In this document: one piece after another, positions 33,845-44,250 of the stretch
Position numbering within the stretch: the first letter of the stretch is position 1
Layout of the letters: each line of letters begins with the position of its first letter
Assembly (NCBI RefSeq): GCF_027943255.1
Contig: NC_072893.1
Coordinates: forward strand, 40,508,001-40,572,000
Direction of reading: 5' to 3'
From: Anastrepha obliqua
Lineage: Eukaryota > Arthropoda > Insecta > Diptera > Tephritidae
DNA: 64,000 nucleotides
Program-made: the position numbers and the translations under genes
Notes under the pieces: generated by a model
Databases searched by the model: none
What the model was told of the DNA's origin: nothing
What the model saw: the letters and a program-made list of their open reading frames with translations, nothing else

Positions 33845-35156
33845 CAGGGTGGCTGATGAAAGCCGCTACCAAAAAAAAATTGAATAACTTTTTTTCTTTT
33901 TAAGTTATCTGTTGCATTTTTGTTTTAATTTGCAGATTGATCTTTAAAATTTATTAAAATGGATAACTGGGACACGCAAACAAGAATTTGGATAGTCCGC
34001 CGCTATCACGCACTGGAGTCCGTAGTTTTGGTACAGAGAGAGTACAGGCGGATGTTTGGCGGCGATCCCCCGAGCAGATGGACCATAATGAGACTGGTGA
34101 ATAATTTTGCTGAGCAAGGAACAGTCGCAAGAAGGCCTTATCATCGAAACCCACCAGTTCGGACGGAGGAAACGATCGCTGCTGTAGCTGCAGCTATACA
34201 AAGCAATCCAAGGGTTTCAACAAGAAGCTTATCTGCTCAACTTGGTGTCAGCCGACAGTCTTTGCAAACAATAATGCACAAAGATTTAGACTTATTTCCC
34301 TACAAAATTCAAATGGTTAACAAACTGAATGCAGCAGACTTGCCGATTCGCTTGGAATTTTGCCAGAAGACCCTGCAAATGGTGGAAGAAGACCAAAACA
34401 TGTTAAACTGCCTTTTCATGTCTGATGAGGCCCATTTCGATTTAAAGTGCAATGTGAACAAACAAATTTGTCGAATATGGAGTACTTCTAACCCACAGAT
34501 ACTCCACGAGACGGAATTGCATCCTCTTCGCGTGACAGTGTGGTGTGCGGTTTCTTCACGCTGTATTGTCGGGCCTTATTTTTTTGAAGAAAATGGTCAC
34601 ACCGTTACGGTTACTGGAGACCGTTATTTGAAAATGCTGAAAGAATTTTTCTATCCAGAACTACGCCGAAAGAGAATTCCTTTCAACTCTGTGTGGTTTC
34701 AACAAGATGGGGCAACGTCTCACATAGCCCAGACTGTTATGACAGAGTTGCGACGAAAATTTCCCAATAAACTGATTTCAAGAAACTCCGAATTTCGTTG
34801 GCCCCCCAGGTCGCCTGACCTTACTGCACCTGACTTTTTCTTGTGGGGTTTATGTAAACAAGAAGTTTATAAAACAAAGCCAACAAATTTGGATGAACTA
34901 AAACAATCCATTCGGGCAACAATTGCGGCTATTCCTGTCGCAACTCTCAAAGCAGCAATGAACAACTTTTTACTAAGATGCCGCACTTGTGTCAACGAGC
35001 ATGGGGGGCATTTAAATTCAATTATTTATAAAACTAGTTAAACTATATTTAATAAAATTTAATGACCTTCAACTTGAAAAAAAAATAAATGAATTCCATA
35101 CACTAAAAAAAAGTTATTTGAGTTTCTTAATGTAGCAAAATTCATCAGCCACCCTG
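33845..35156 (+). mobile_element. Intact DD41D (rosa-group) transposon
   Basis: 1312 bp with terminal repeats CAGGGTGGCTGATGAA at both ends and TA on each side (33843-33844, 35157-35158). Subterminal similarity continues at AATAACTTTTTTT. One uninterrupted transposase frame fills the interior. It is the only complete DD41D element here and lies within an older Tc1-like remnant. Confidence 0.95.
33959..35041 (+). CDS. DD41D mariner-like transposase, 360 residues
   Basis: Cut-and-paste transposase of the mariner/Tc1 superfamily, DD41D (rosa) group; it would bind its own terminal repeats and integrate at TA. Residues 1-120 form two helix-turn-helix units (RIWIVRRYHALESVV; STRSLSAQLGVSRQSLQTIM). 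Catalytic residues are Asp156 (FMSDEAHF), Asp250 (WFQQDGAT) and Asp292 (LTAPDFFLWG); 41 residues separate the last two. NKQICRIW and VTVWCAV lie between as usual. The start is the first ATG, 114 bp inside the left terminal repeat. The length fits the family and no stops or shifts are seen. Whether it is expressed cannot be told from sequence. Confidence 0.93.
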   Translation: MDNWDTQTRIWIVRRYHALESVVLVQREYRRMFGGDPPSRWTIMRLVNNFAEQGTVARRPYHRNPPVRTEETIAAVAAAIQSNPRVSTRSLSAQLGVSRQSLQTIMHKDLDLFPYKIQMVNKLNAADLPIRLEFCQKTLQMVEEDQNMLNCLFMSDEAHFDLKCNVNKQICRIWSTSNPQILHETELHPLRVTVWCAVSSRCIVGPYFFEENGHTVTVTGDRYLKMLKEFFYPELRRKRIPFNSVWFQQDGATSHIAQTVMTELRRKFPNKLISRNSEFRWPPRSPDLTAPDFFLWGLCKQEVYKTKPTNLDELKQSIRATIAAIPVATLKAAMNNFLLRCRTCVNEHGGHLNSIIYKTS

Positions 35157-35280
35157 TATATTACTTTATAATTTCAATTATAATTTAATAAATAAATAAT
35201 AATAATAATGAATTTATGGCGTTTTTAATTGGCTATACTTCTAGTGCGGCACCCTGTACTGAGAACCCTGATGTACCCGC

Positions 35281-35529
35281 CTATTCCCAAGGAACCGTGA
35301 TTTGCCAATTGTTGCCTTGAACAGCAAAGTGTCCCGACATCCATATAAGTTCAAGCTCATTCCGCTTTGCCACAGAGTTTAGCCTCAAATCCGGAAAAAC
35401 TTGGCTATCACTACGGATCCGGATTTTAATTCCTCGCCACCTTTCAGCATTTACGGAGTCTGCTACTTTAAGTTTTTCAAATACTTCCAAGCAAAGGGCC
35501 GTTGCCATCATACCTAGGCAGTAAAACAT
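35281..35529 (-). pseudogene. LINE RNase H fragment
   Basis: IKIRIRSDSQ carries the Asp block and ELIWMSGHFAVQGNN the following step (usually WVPGH..I.GNE) of a retrotransposon RNase H. The flanking blocks are not recognisable. Short remnant. Confidence 0.55.
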
Positions 35530-35841
35530 CTGAAAGTTTTGTCCAAATACTATCCTGCTTCAGTACCATTTTCAGTCATGAAGCCAACGGTGTATTAAAT
35601 TTTTATCGTGAGAGAATGTCTGCAGCTCTCCATCACTTTATTGTGAGGAAACTAAGAGCATAGTATCTACTACACAGTTACAGCAATATCCACGCTCACC
35701 ACTACAACATTGATTTTATTCTAAACAGACTAAACTTTTATATAAAATACTAGAGAGGGTATTCTTCGTTTAATTGGATATGTTCAATGGCATCAAGCCG
35801 ACAAATTTGCTTATTTATGCCTTCAAGCAAGATAACTCCTC

Positions 35842-36087
35842 CGAGCCGGACACTGTAGCCGAATGCATTGGCGCGTGCATGAACATCAAATAGACAATGA
35901 CAAACCTCCGACCGTATTTCTGCCATGAAAAAGCTCTTCATAAAAGCCCTTTCCCGCTCGGAGTCCGCTTTAAACTTTCGGCCCGCCATTTGTGGAACAG
36001 CATCAAGAAGCAAACAGAAAATAGGAGGAAGAGCTCAGCCAAAGACATAACAGAAGTGTACGCGCCACCTATTTATTTATTTATTTT
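35842..36087 (+). mobile_element. SINE copy with 13-bp duplication, box B deleted
   Basis: AAGATAACTCCTC flanks both sides (35829-35841, 36088-36100). The head TGTAGCCGAATGCATTGGCG keeps the box A area, but the segment with box B and the start of the body is deleted. The rest (GACAATGACAAACCTCCGAC, GCCATGAAAAAGCTCTTCAT, CGCTCGGAGTCCGCTT, GTGTACGCGCCA, TTTA tail) is family-typical. Confidence 0.9.
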
Positions 36088-36258
36088 AAGATAACTCCTC
36101 TTAGTTTTTGTAATCGAAAATTTTATTTTCAGAGCGCACTGTTGTATGGTATAAATCTTTCGATTCCTTCTGCCAACGTGGTAAAGCAAAAGACGTTCTG
36201 AGACGGATATAAAAATATCTCAATTTGAATAGCATAACCTGTACATAGTGTTCACATA

Positions 36259-37215
36259 AAGGATTTTCCAATAAGAAGTGTCATTGCCGTAAAAGACCAA
36301 TAGTTTCGTTGCATGTGTGGCACGTAGCGCCGGCTTGTTGAAAATAAACGTTATACAGATCAATACCCTCCAATTCCGCCCATAAAAAATTGTTAATCAT
36401 CTCTCATTCAGCGTAACTGTTGCTCCAGTCCATTCACCGTAACTGTTACTCCAGTTTCATTTTCGAAAAAGTAAGGTTCAATAACTCCGCCAGACCATAA
36501 ACCACATCAAACAGTCACACATTGAGGATAAAGAGTCTTTTCAACAATAACTCTTGGATTTTCTGAGCCCCAGATTCGACAATTTTTGCTTGTTGACGAA
36601 GCCACCGAAGTAGAAATTAGCCTCATCACTCAAGATGATTTTTCGATGGAATTCCGAATCATTTTCATGCATTTCAACGACCCAATCAGCAAAGACACGA
36701 CGTTGTTGATGATCGGTCGGCTTGAGTTCTTGTGTTAACTGGACTTTATAAGCCTTAAGACCCAAATCTTTATGCAAAATACGGTATAATGACGCTTGTG
36801 GAATGCCTAATTCCTAAGAACGACGAGAAATGGACAAACCTACGTTTTCTTCAACACTTTCGGCTACAACACCAATATTTTCGGCTGTTCTTGACCGACG
36901 TGCACGGATTTTATTCTTCACATCACTAACTTGTCCCAACAGCTCGAATTTTTTCATCAATTTCTGTACTGCAGCCCGACAAGGTGCTTCACGATGACCC
37001 AAAAATGTTCGAGTTTTATGTACCGTCTCTGGCAAATTTTCACCATTTTTATAGTGAATTTTAATAATTTCAATGCGTTATTTAAGCGTGTATCGTTCCA
37101 TTTTTGTTAATCGCGTAGTTTCTACTTGTCAAATATCAAAAAATGACAGTTACAAAAGTGACAGCTACCGAAATAGCGGGCTATTCAAAATAACACCTGT
37201 TATTGGAAAACCCTT
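36259..37215 (-). mobile_element. DD41D-group element, decayed
   Basis: Ends AAGGATTTTCCAATAAGAAG (left) and the inverse of AAGGGTTTTCCAATAACAGG (right) are flanked by TA on both sides (36257-36258, 37216-37217). This is a third DD41D-type subfamily by its terminal repeat. It contains the transposase pseudogene described separately. Confidence 0.85.
36290..37102 (-). pseudogene. DD41D-group transposase pseudogene with Asp 2 changed to Ala
   Basis: Helix-turn-helix remnants (HKTRTFLGHREAPCRAAVQKL, then MHKDLGLKAYKVQL) lead to Asp 1 in ILSDEANFYFGGFVNKQ. A frameshift follows; then WCGL..GGVIEPYFFENETG, TVTVNG, and FQQAGATCHT where FQQDGAT is expected. The Ala codon is GCC (36332-36334). The sequence stops shortly after (IGLLRQ), so the last Asp and the C-terminus are deleted. 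Not functional. Confidence 0.8.
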
Positions 37216-37217
37216 TA

Positions 37218-39194
37218 CTACAGTTTTACTAATGCCTTATAAAGACTTTATTTTTTTTTTTTTTTGCTATAAATATTCCAGCTTAATTTTTGGTTAACAG
37301 ATTTCCAACTTTGGTTTTGTGTATGCGTGTATATGTATGTATATAGGGACAGATATATACAAGCAATATTGTCCCAAAAGTAATTCCTTGCAAATGTTTA
37401 CCTAATTGTTGTTATTTCCTAAAGTGGTTTATTGTTTTCGTTTATAAATGACTTCCTCGTAATTTATTATTCTTTGAAATTTACTGCACTTCTGAATTAG
37501 TTATTCGAAATTTATTCCGAATCCATTTATTATCTTGTCGATCTCAAAACGCTTGTGTATTTACATACATAAATAAAAAACCACCTTACTTATGTGAATG
37601 TCTACCTACCAGCATAGTTGAATGACCTTACAATACGTGTACAAACACTTGTCTACGGTTGTCAACATCTCCAAACATCCAAATAAACGATCCTCATCGG
37701 GCTAAATTCGTATCAACATCTACGAGCTTCTATGCCGGCGCCACTATGCACGAGTATAAATAATAACGCCAGTGTGTTGATGTTGTTGGTATAAAGTATG
37801 CGCTGAGCTATTGAGTGTTTGATATCGGTGTCAAGCAACTCTCGCATGTGCAACCCTGAGATTATATCAACATAAACAAATCGATCAGTCAACCTAAAGC
37901 CAGAGCAACAGAAACTAGCGAATCAAATTTTAGCCAACAAAAAAATTATACTTTTTCTGCAAGAAGAATTCAACGGTTACTGAACTATTGGCTATACACT
38001 GACTGCAATCATAGTAAGATTTTTTTCTGTTGCTCTACGGTTGACTTTTATATATTTGTTTATACTAATCATTTGTTATTGGCCGCAATATTAAATTCAT
38101 TAATTAGTTAAATCACTTTCTGTCACACGCAGCGTCGTTTAGTGTTGCCTAAATTTACATAAATGCGGTAAAACATTTAGTTATCTTTTTAATGATCGAT
38201 TTTAACATTTTCTAGTTTTATTTAATTTAATTATAATTTAATTTAGTTTGAATTTATTATTTAACTAATTTGAATGAATTTATTCAATAGAAATTTATGT
38301 AATAGTTAAGTTTGCCTAATAGGTTATTAACGAGATCAACCTGAACCCTTTACTAAATACTCGATACTCGAAAGATACGGATTTACTACTGACCCTGTAA
38401 AGAATATTATTTTGCCTCTATAGGTATTGAAATTAATGGAACTATCGAGGAAATTACTATATTTACATCAAAATTATGGTTACTAATTACATTGGGCTAC
38501 TATGCTACAGGAAGTTTTCAAGTTGGAATTGGTGTATTTAGATACAAGGCAGCAGATTTCTTACACCATTTCAGAACTATCGCTTTATGTTTGTATGTAA
38601 TAGTGCCGAGTTCATTATAGAGACAAAAGAGGATGTTGCCTTAGAGTACCACAAAACAGAAAAGAGAAAAATTTAAAGACTAAAAACAAAAATCGAATTT
38701 TTAGTGCTCTTAAAGTGTTACTTCTAAAAACAAAATGCTTCGCTCCATACATCCCGGTTCATTACATGGCTTCTACATGCATTCATGCTATGCACGTCAT
38801 TTCCCACATCATCTGCCCACATTCTGCTGCTAAAAATGTGAAAATTAAAAGTCTTATTTGCAATTCTGTTGTCTTCCTATTAGTTGCATCGAAGCCGTTG
38901 CTCCTCTATAAGTTCTTCGATCTTATTGTTATGTTCACGTTCTCGTACAGGGTCCAAAATTCACCTCAAAATTTTAGGCTCAAAACGCCAGAGATAGTTC
39001 TTTATATTAGCAGTCAGAACCCATGCTTCAAATTTACATGTTACTATTGGTCTTATAATCTTATAAGGGTCCTATAGATCTATAACTTACGCACCCATGA
39101 CAAGAATTAGTTTTTAAGCAGTTTGAGGTGTGCGTGAAGCACATGAACAAATGGAGCTCTATCTATTTTGCGCTTTCCTGATACATAAATTATG
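37218..39194. other. No gene recognised
   Basis: Nearly 2 kb of AT-rich DNA. The open frame at 38715-39077 has no recognisable domain or codon-quality signal. May be host intergenic or intronic sequence. Confidence 0.45.
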
Positions 39195-39630
39195 CAACTC
39201 CCCTTAAACAACAGTCAGCAGGATATCGATGGCCGGTAGGAGGTCTCTGAGACCAACTCAGTCCCCTTCCTGGCAAGCTCATTAACCATTTCATTCCCCT
39301 CTATGTTCATATGTCCTGGAATCCAGATCAGAGAAATGTTACCTGCACACCTAAGAGATTTGATATCCTTCTTATAGGAGTTGACTAGTTTGGATCTACA
39401 TCAAGGCGTTGTCGAAGCCCTGATCGCAGTTTGACTCTCGGAAAAGATGTTAATATCTTCATCGCTCCCACGTTTCCTGCGCATTTTTCATAGCTATAGG
39501 ATGGCAAAGACGTCTGCCTGAAAAAAGCAGCAGTATTCGGCAAATTTAAGGAAATAGATAAGTAGGCTGAATTACAGAAAACCCTTGGAGCCGTTAGTGA
39601 AGACAGAGGTACCAGCATCAATTAAACTCG
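39195..39630 (-). pseudogene. LINE RNase H fragment
   Basis: Minus-strand order: DAGTSVFTNGSKG (Asp replaced by Asn), CFFQADVFAIL (Glu replaced by Asp), DINIFSESQTAIRA (Asp replaced by Glu), ISLIWIPGHMNIEGNEMV and NELARKGTELVSE. Close to 3080-3780. Several acidic residues are altered and stops interrupt it. Confidence 0.8.
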
Positions 39631-39779
39631 GCTTTAAAAAGCTTAAGCACTGACCAGAATATTTTTCGCAAATTTTTGTTAAATATTACTTATTTTTCCA
39701 TCCGATGAAGCATCCCTTGGAGTGTTTGAGAGAAAGATTCTGCGGGAGATTTTTGGACATTTGTACGTTAGCACCGGCG

Positions 39780-41330
39780 ATTATCGCAAACGACGGAACA
39801 ACGAGCTATGTAAACTTTACGACGGCATACGAATTGACATAGCGCAGCGAATAAATATCCAGTGGCTTGACATCGTTCCCCGTTACAGCGTTTTGTACTG
39901 AAAATCCGCGTGTGATGACAGTCCGCGCGAGGCTCCCACTTGGACAAAGAATCAAAATTTGTCCACTGTATTGCCATACAGAAAAAAGAAGGGGCTTTGG
40001 ATTGGAGGATGACGACCAACGGCAGCTAATTACATTTATATTATATCCGCAGGTGTAGCACAGCTCAGATATCCGAATCTTAGCCCGACGAGAGCAGGAC
40101 AGCAGAAGAAAGTGATAAGATGATTCTACCTCTCCTCCAGACAGCTTCTGCATAAAGCACTTGAAGCAATTCCAAGCCTCACCGTATAGATACCTAACGG
40201 TCAATGCCTGGTAAGGACATCCACTGCGAGAGCTGCGGCTTTGTTAGCTGAGCATCCTTGATATAACCGTGGCCAGAAAGACCTCGCATCTTTGGACGTT
40301 TGCGCACTAAGCCAGCGCTCGCTGGGTTGAGGCGAAGTTCATCTTTCCATGAATAGACCACAAGTTCGCAAGGGAACCCCAATCCTCTCATTTTGCGGTG
40401 AAACCGTGTCCGGGGACCCTAGTCAGCTCATCAGCCCGTAGTTTCCCGCTATGCCACTGTGGCCTGGAACCCCAATTATTTAGCGTAATATCGAAAGATT
40501 CGGATGCTGTCGAGAGGTATATCAGGCATTCCCTGAATAATTTCGAAAGCACAAACAACGATCCAGGGGTCCTAATTGCCGCCTGGCTCCGACCTACCGA
40601 TGTTTACCTCCCTTACAGTAAATGCATTGGTTTGGAAGCTTAAATTTGCGCTTGATGGGGAGCTCCTTACAAAATACTCCCCCATCAACCCTTCCCTCCA
40701 GCTTTGAGCAACTCGTGAACATGTTAGCCATGCCTTGTCTCCAAATATTGCACACCGTTAACTCCTCCCTTGAGGGAATTAGAATGGAAAAAGTACCGCT
40801 CGGACTCAGCGAGGACGATCAAGCACTATGGGAATAAGCTCTAAGTTTCTAAGAATACTAGAGTGTCCATGGCTTAAACCCAGCTTGTGACCCGTACACG
40901 TCAATTTTCCCTGCGATTTCCACGAGTACCACATTCAGCATAGCGTTAAGCGCTAGAGTAGGAGTTGTCTGATGTGCCCCATTGATTCGAATAAGGACAG
41001 ACCTTGGACCTTCTCCACTTTCCTAACAGATGTCGTCCTTCCAGTGAGTTCCACCAGACAAGGACTCTATGCAACAAAATTGGCTTTATAATTCTGTTAT
41101 ATAGCGAGTTCCACCAGACAAGGACTCTATACAAGAAAATTGGCTTTATAATTCTGTTATATAGCAAAAATATTACTTTAGGCGAAGGGCCTCATCTCTT
41201 TCCGAGAGTGCCTCTACATCCGTACAAAGCGACTATTGTCTTTACAAATCGATGCCACCGCACAGAGTTCGGGCCGCAATGGATATTGTGAAGAAAGCGT
41301 TTCCTGGCAAAGCCAGATTTTCCAAGCCAC
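39780..41330 (-). pseudogene. LINE ORF2 fragment: RT C-terminus, RNase H, C-terminal region
   Basis: From high to low coordinate, in changing frames: FVKTIVALYGCRGTLGKR, VIFLLYNRIIKPIFLYRVLV (with an adjacent 20-residue duplicate), SKLEGRVDGGVFCKELPI with FKLPNQC (RNase H start; TDGS appears as TSCS), WGSRPQWHSGKLRADELTR (WVPGH block in part), and EAWNCFKCFMQKLSGGEVES before HFLL. The order matches the LINE at 49405-51065. No catalytic site is complete. Confidence 0.8.
41046..41165 (-). repeat. 60-bp tandem duplication inside a LINE
   Basis: Two adjacent copies of a 60-base unit starting GAGTTCCACCAGACAAGGAC differ at only two positions. Since 60 is a multiple of three it repeats 20 codons (minus strand YNRIIKPI..., RVLVWWNS) without shifting the frame. 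Confidence 0.95.
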
Positions 41331-42583
41331 TATATAAGTAAGCAAACCAAAAATAACCAAATTATAATTAACTACTTATATAGTCAGTTAAAAGCAAGTA
41401 AAATGCACTTACAGTGAACATAAAGTTAATTGAATTCCCTACAGGGAAATTATATCCAAGCTCGCTTATTTCACTTACTAATATACAAGGAAAATGCTTT
41501 TATCTATGTAGTTCATAGAACCTTACGCTGGAACATAAACAAAGAACATTCTAAAAATGTATGCATACTAATTAATATCGATTCCCCACATTTGACCATT
41601 CCAATACAAATTCATATTAAAACTAGTCTGCTTATACTACGTAAGTAATTTAAATACGAATAGAAAATATGCACATGTATGAATATTTATACACATACAT
41701 ATACATACATTCCGCACGCGGTGGAAGCAAAAGCAAAAGTTGATACAATTCCAATTCATTTGCAGACAAGGTGAACTACTTTGAGTTCGAAACTGGTTTC
41801 TGCGTCACTACGACGACCGCAGTCACTACCTCAGTCACTAACTGTACGAGTTTAAAGTGGTTATCTACTGAGTATTCGAGTATTCTGCGACATATTTTCG
41901 CTTCACTGCCACTGTCAACAAGTCTTTGACGAGTCTCTTAATCATCACTTGCCTTCTTGCCTCTTTATTTCTTGAAATGTCAATTCTCTTGAATAAACCT
42001 GTTTACTTATCAAATGTCATTAGATAAATTTGTTCTGAAATATGGTTTGTTTGCACATCTTTTCTAAAGAACTATAACTAGCTAATACCCGGCGTGCATT
42101 GCTTAACTTTGCAAGAGGTTTTTGTTTATTTTGGTTACTTAATCTTTTTTTTGATTAATTTTTTCAATGCTGGTAGATAAGCAATATATAATATATTATA
42201 TAAATTTATACTACCACTTGGCGTGCGAGTGAAAAATTTGCTTTTTACGACAGCCAATAGATACATACTTAGGCGGTCCTTGCCAAAAATACACTGAAGT
42301 TATGGAAGCAACACTTAATTTTAGTAGTCGTTGAAAATGTTGTTGCTGTGCCTAGACCTGTTTGCTCATCAGTTGGTGCAAAACACGTGCTGTTCTTATA
42401 AGATCGGTCCAGAAGGGATGTTAGGCATAGAGATAGTTAGTGTAGTGCGGGATAGTTAGCAGACATATTGATCAGTTATGAATAACCAAGAATTTAGCCT
42501 GCTAAAATATTCCACGATAGCCAAAATTATTATATTTTTCTACTTCTATTTATAACGCAAATGCGAGATGCACTAAATATATG
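41331..42583. other. No gene recognised
   Basis: AT-rich, with CATACATATACATACAT simple sequence near 41690. Nothing coding is supportable. Confidence 0.5.
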
Positions 42584-42585
42584 TA

Positions 42586-43672
42586 TTGGGTTGGGGAATA
42601 AGTTCATAGCGTTTTGGTATTTTCTTTTATTTTACAAACGATTTGTAAGCATTCATTCGATAGAAGTCTTTCTGCTCTACAAAACTATGTATGTTTATTG
42701 TATTTCTGAGTTATTAATTTTTTATTAGAAATTAGGCTTAGAAATGGAATACTCAGGAGGCAAAAATCATCATTTTCGACACCTGTTCTTCTTTGCTTTT
42801 CATCAAGGCCAAAAAGCTGCCGAAGTTGCCAAAGCAGCCCGGGACATGTGCGATGTGTATGGAAAAAGTGTCATAGACGAGTCTATAGCACGGAAAACGG
42901 TTTACAAAGTTCAAAATTTGTGACTTTGACGTCGATGACACGCTCCGCCACGGAAGGACTTCTGAATTCGATAAAGATCATCTCAACGGTCGCCAAACCA
43001 GTCGTGAATTGGCAGAAAAAATGTAGTGCGATCATAAAGCGATTTTAAATCACCTTCATTTAATGCAATTTACCGAAAAATTAGACTGTGTGCCTCACGG
43101 GCTCAATGAAAAAAACAAAGAAGGTCGCCTTCAAATTGGTTATCAGCATCTCGCCAGCCATCGACCAACACGCGGTCATGAACAGCGCTTTTTGTACCGA
43201 GTCCCCACGGGAGATGAGAAATGGTGCGTACATCAATATGAAGCAAAAAAGGGAGTGGGGGCTCCAAGAGATACGGCAAAGCCGAGAGTCATCTTCATCC
43301 AAAGAAGATCATGATATGAGTTTGGAGGAGATGGTGCACTAGGAAATGCTCGAAAAGAATGCCACGATCAACAAGGAGCTGTGTATTGCCCAGCTACACC
43401 GCGTGAATGAGGCTATTCGGCTGAAAAGACCTGATCGACATTGTCAAACTAGTCAACGTTGAACTCCAAGAGCTCTAATGGGAGGTCCTTCAGCATCCAT
43501 TACCATCTTTTCCGCTCCCTGTCAACCATATGAAGGGTGTTACTTTCGATAACAAATAGGTCCTTAAAAACTGGCTCAACAACTACTTTGACAGGCGGTT
43601 TTTGGCGGAACGGCATCATCAAATTGATCGAGAAGTGGGAAGAGGACGCTACGAACTTATTCCCCGACCCAA
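42586..43672 (+). mobile_element. Mariner element with both terminal repeats, decayed ORF
   Basis: Left TTGGGTTGGGGAATAAGTTC and right inverse TTGGGTCGGGGAATAAGTTC, with TA outside both (42584-42585, 43673-43674). At 1087 bp it is ~200 bp shorter than a usual mariner. The ORF starts at 42744 (MEYSGGKNHHFRHLFFFAFH, KAAEVAKAARDMCDVYGKSV) and then breaks up. Later frames give GLNEKNKEGRLQI, QRFLYRVPTGDEKW (Asp 1), LHRVNEAIRLKRPD, LQELXWEVLQHPLP and NHMKGVTFDN. The HDNARPH block with Asp 2 and the PSDY block with Asp 3 are missing. Confidence 0.88.
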
Positions 43673-43674
43673 TA

Positions 43675-43999
43675 TATTTATTATACCGAAATTGAATGAT
43701 CTATAAAACTGCATACCCGAAATGTTTCTAAACTTTGTTTAAGAGTTTGAACTTTTGATGAAAATTTATCTAATTTTTACAAACCTTATGCAAAGTTCGA
43801 AGCTTTACTTTACATGATTCTTGTTGTGTATGAACTATATTTTTATAAAAAAAATACTTGAAATTAAAAACAAAAAAATAAATAGTCAAAACTTATCAAT
43901 ATGTGGTGTACACTTTATTTTGAAGCTAACCGTATATACTTACATACATACTCATATATATTATATTTATTTACAATTGTCGTTACACCCCTTTGTTGG
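43675..43999. other. No gene recognised
   Basis: AT-rich spacer. The open frame from 43821 runs into the next SINE and is not a gene. Confidence 0.5.
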
Positions 44000-44250
44000 G
44001 TGTTTGGGCAAGCTCCTTCTTCTATTTATGTTGCGTGTCTTGAAGCTTTCCGCAAATGGAGGTGCCTATAGTTTTATGTTGTCCCCGATCGGCAATAATT
44101 TTAACAGAAATACACACAGAAGTTTGCATTTTTCTGCCGCAGGTCGACCGCTGTTATATAAACTTTTTCTATCATTTTATGTTTCCATTTTAAGCACAAC
44201 CGAGTGGTAGTCACGCACTTACCCATTCGGCTACGCCGGCCGCCATTAGA
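44000..44250 (-). repeat. SINE copy
   Basis: The reverse complement starts GGCGGCCGGCGTAGCCGAAT, continues GGGTAAGTGCGTGACTACCA and keeps the body order (GCAGAAAAATGCAAACTTC, CGGGGACAACATAAAACTA, ACACGCAACATAAATAGAAG). Box A is well kept; box B is lost. Confidence 0.82.

Larger units (their letters stand above)
33476..35257 (+). mobile_element. Decayed Tc1-like element, interrupted by an intact DD41D transposon
   Basis: The right end GTGCGGCACCCTG before TA at 35256-35257 is the inverse of CAGGGTCCGGCACTCG at 19795. At the left, CAGGGTCTG near 33478 may be the other, degenerate end. Within 33490-33720 the transposase C-terminus is readable: SPDGNPMDYSL with the last Asp, then a stop, ILERKVRTKRFTSL, and after a frame change REWAKIPASHIRAACDSFLD and LKAIVKAKGGNIEQK. 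The rest of the ORF is missing. The DD41D element sits in its 3' non-coding part. Confidence 0.75.

Noticed and set aside
38715..39077. 120-residue open frame
   Set aside because: No recognisable domain, no matching neighbour, and the surrounding DNA is non-descript; random open frames of this size occur in 64 kb.
43821..44210. 129-residue open frame
   Set aside because: Its second half is the antisense of a SINE and its first half is low-complexity AT-rich sequence.
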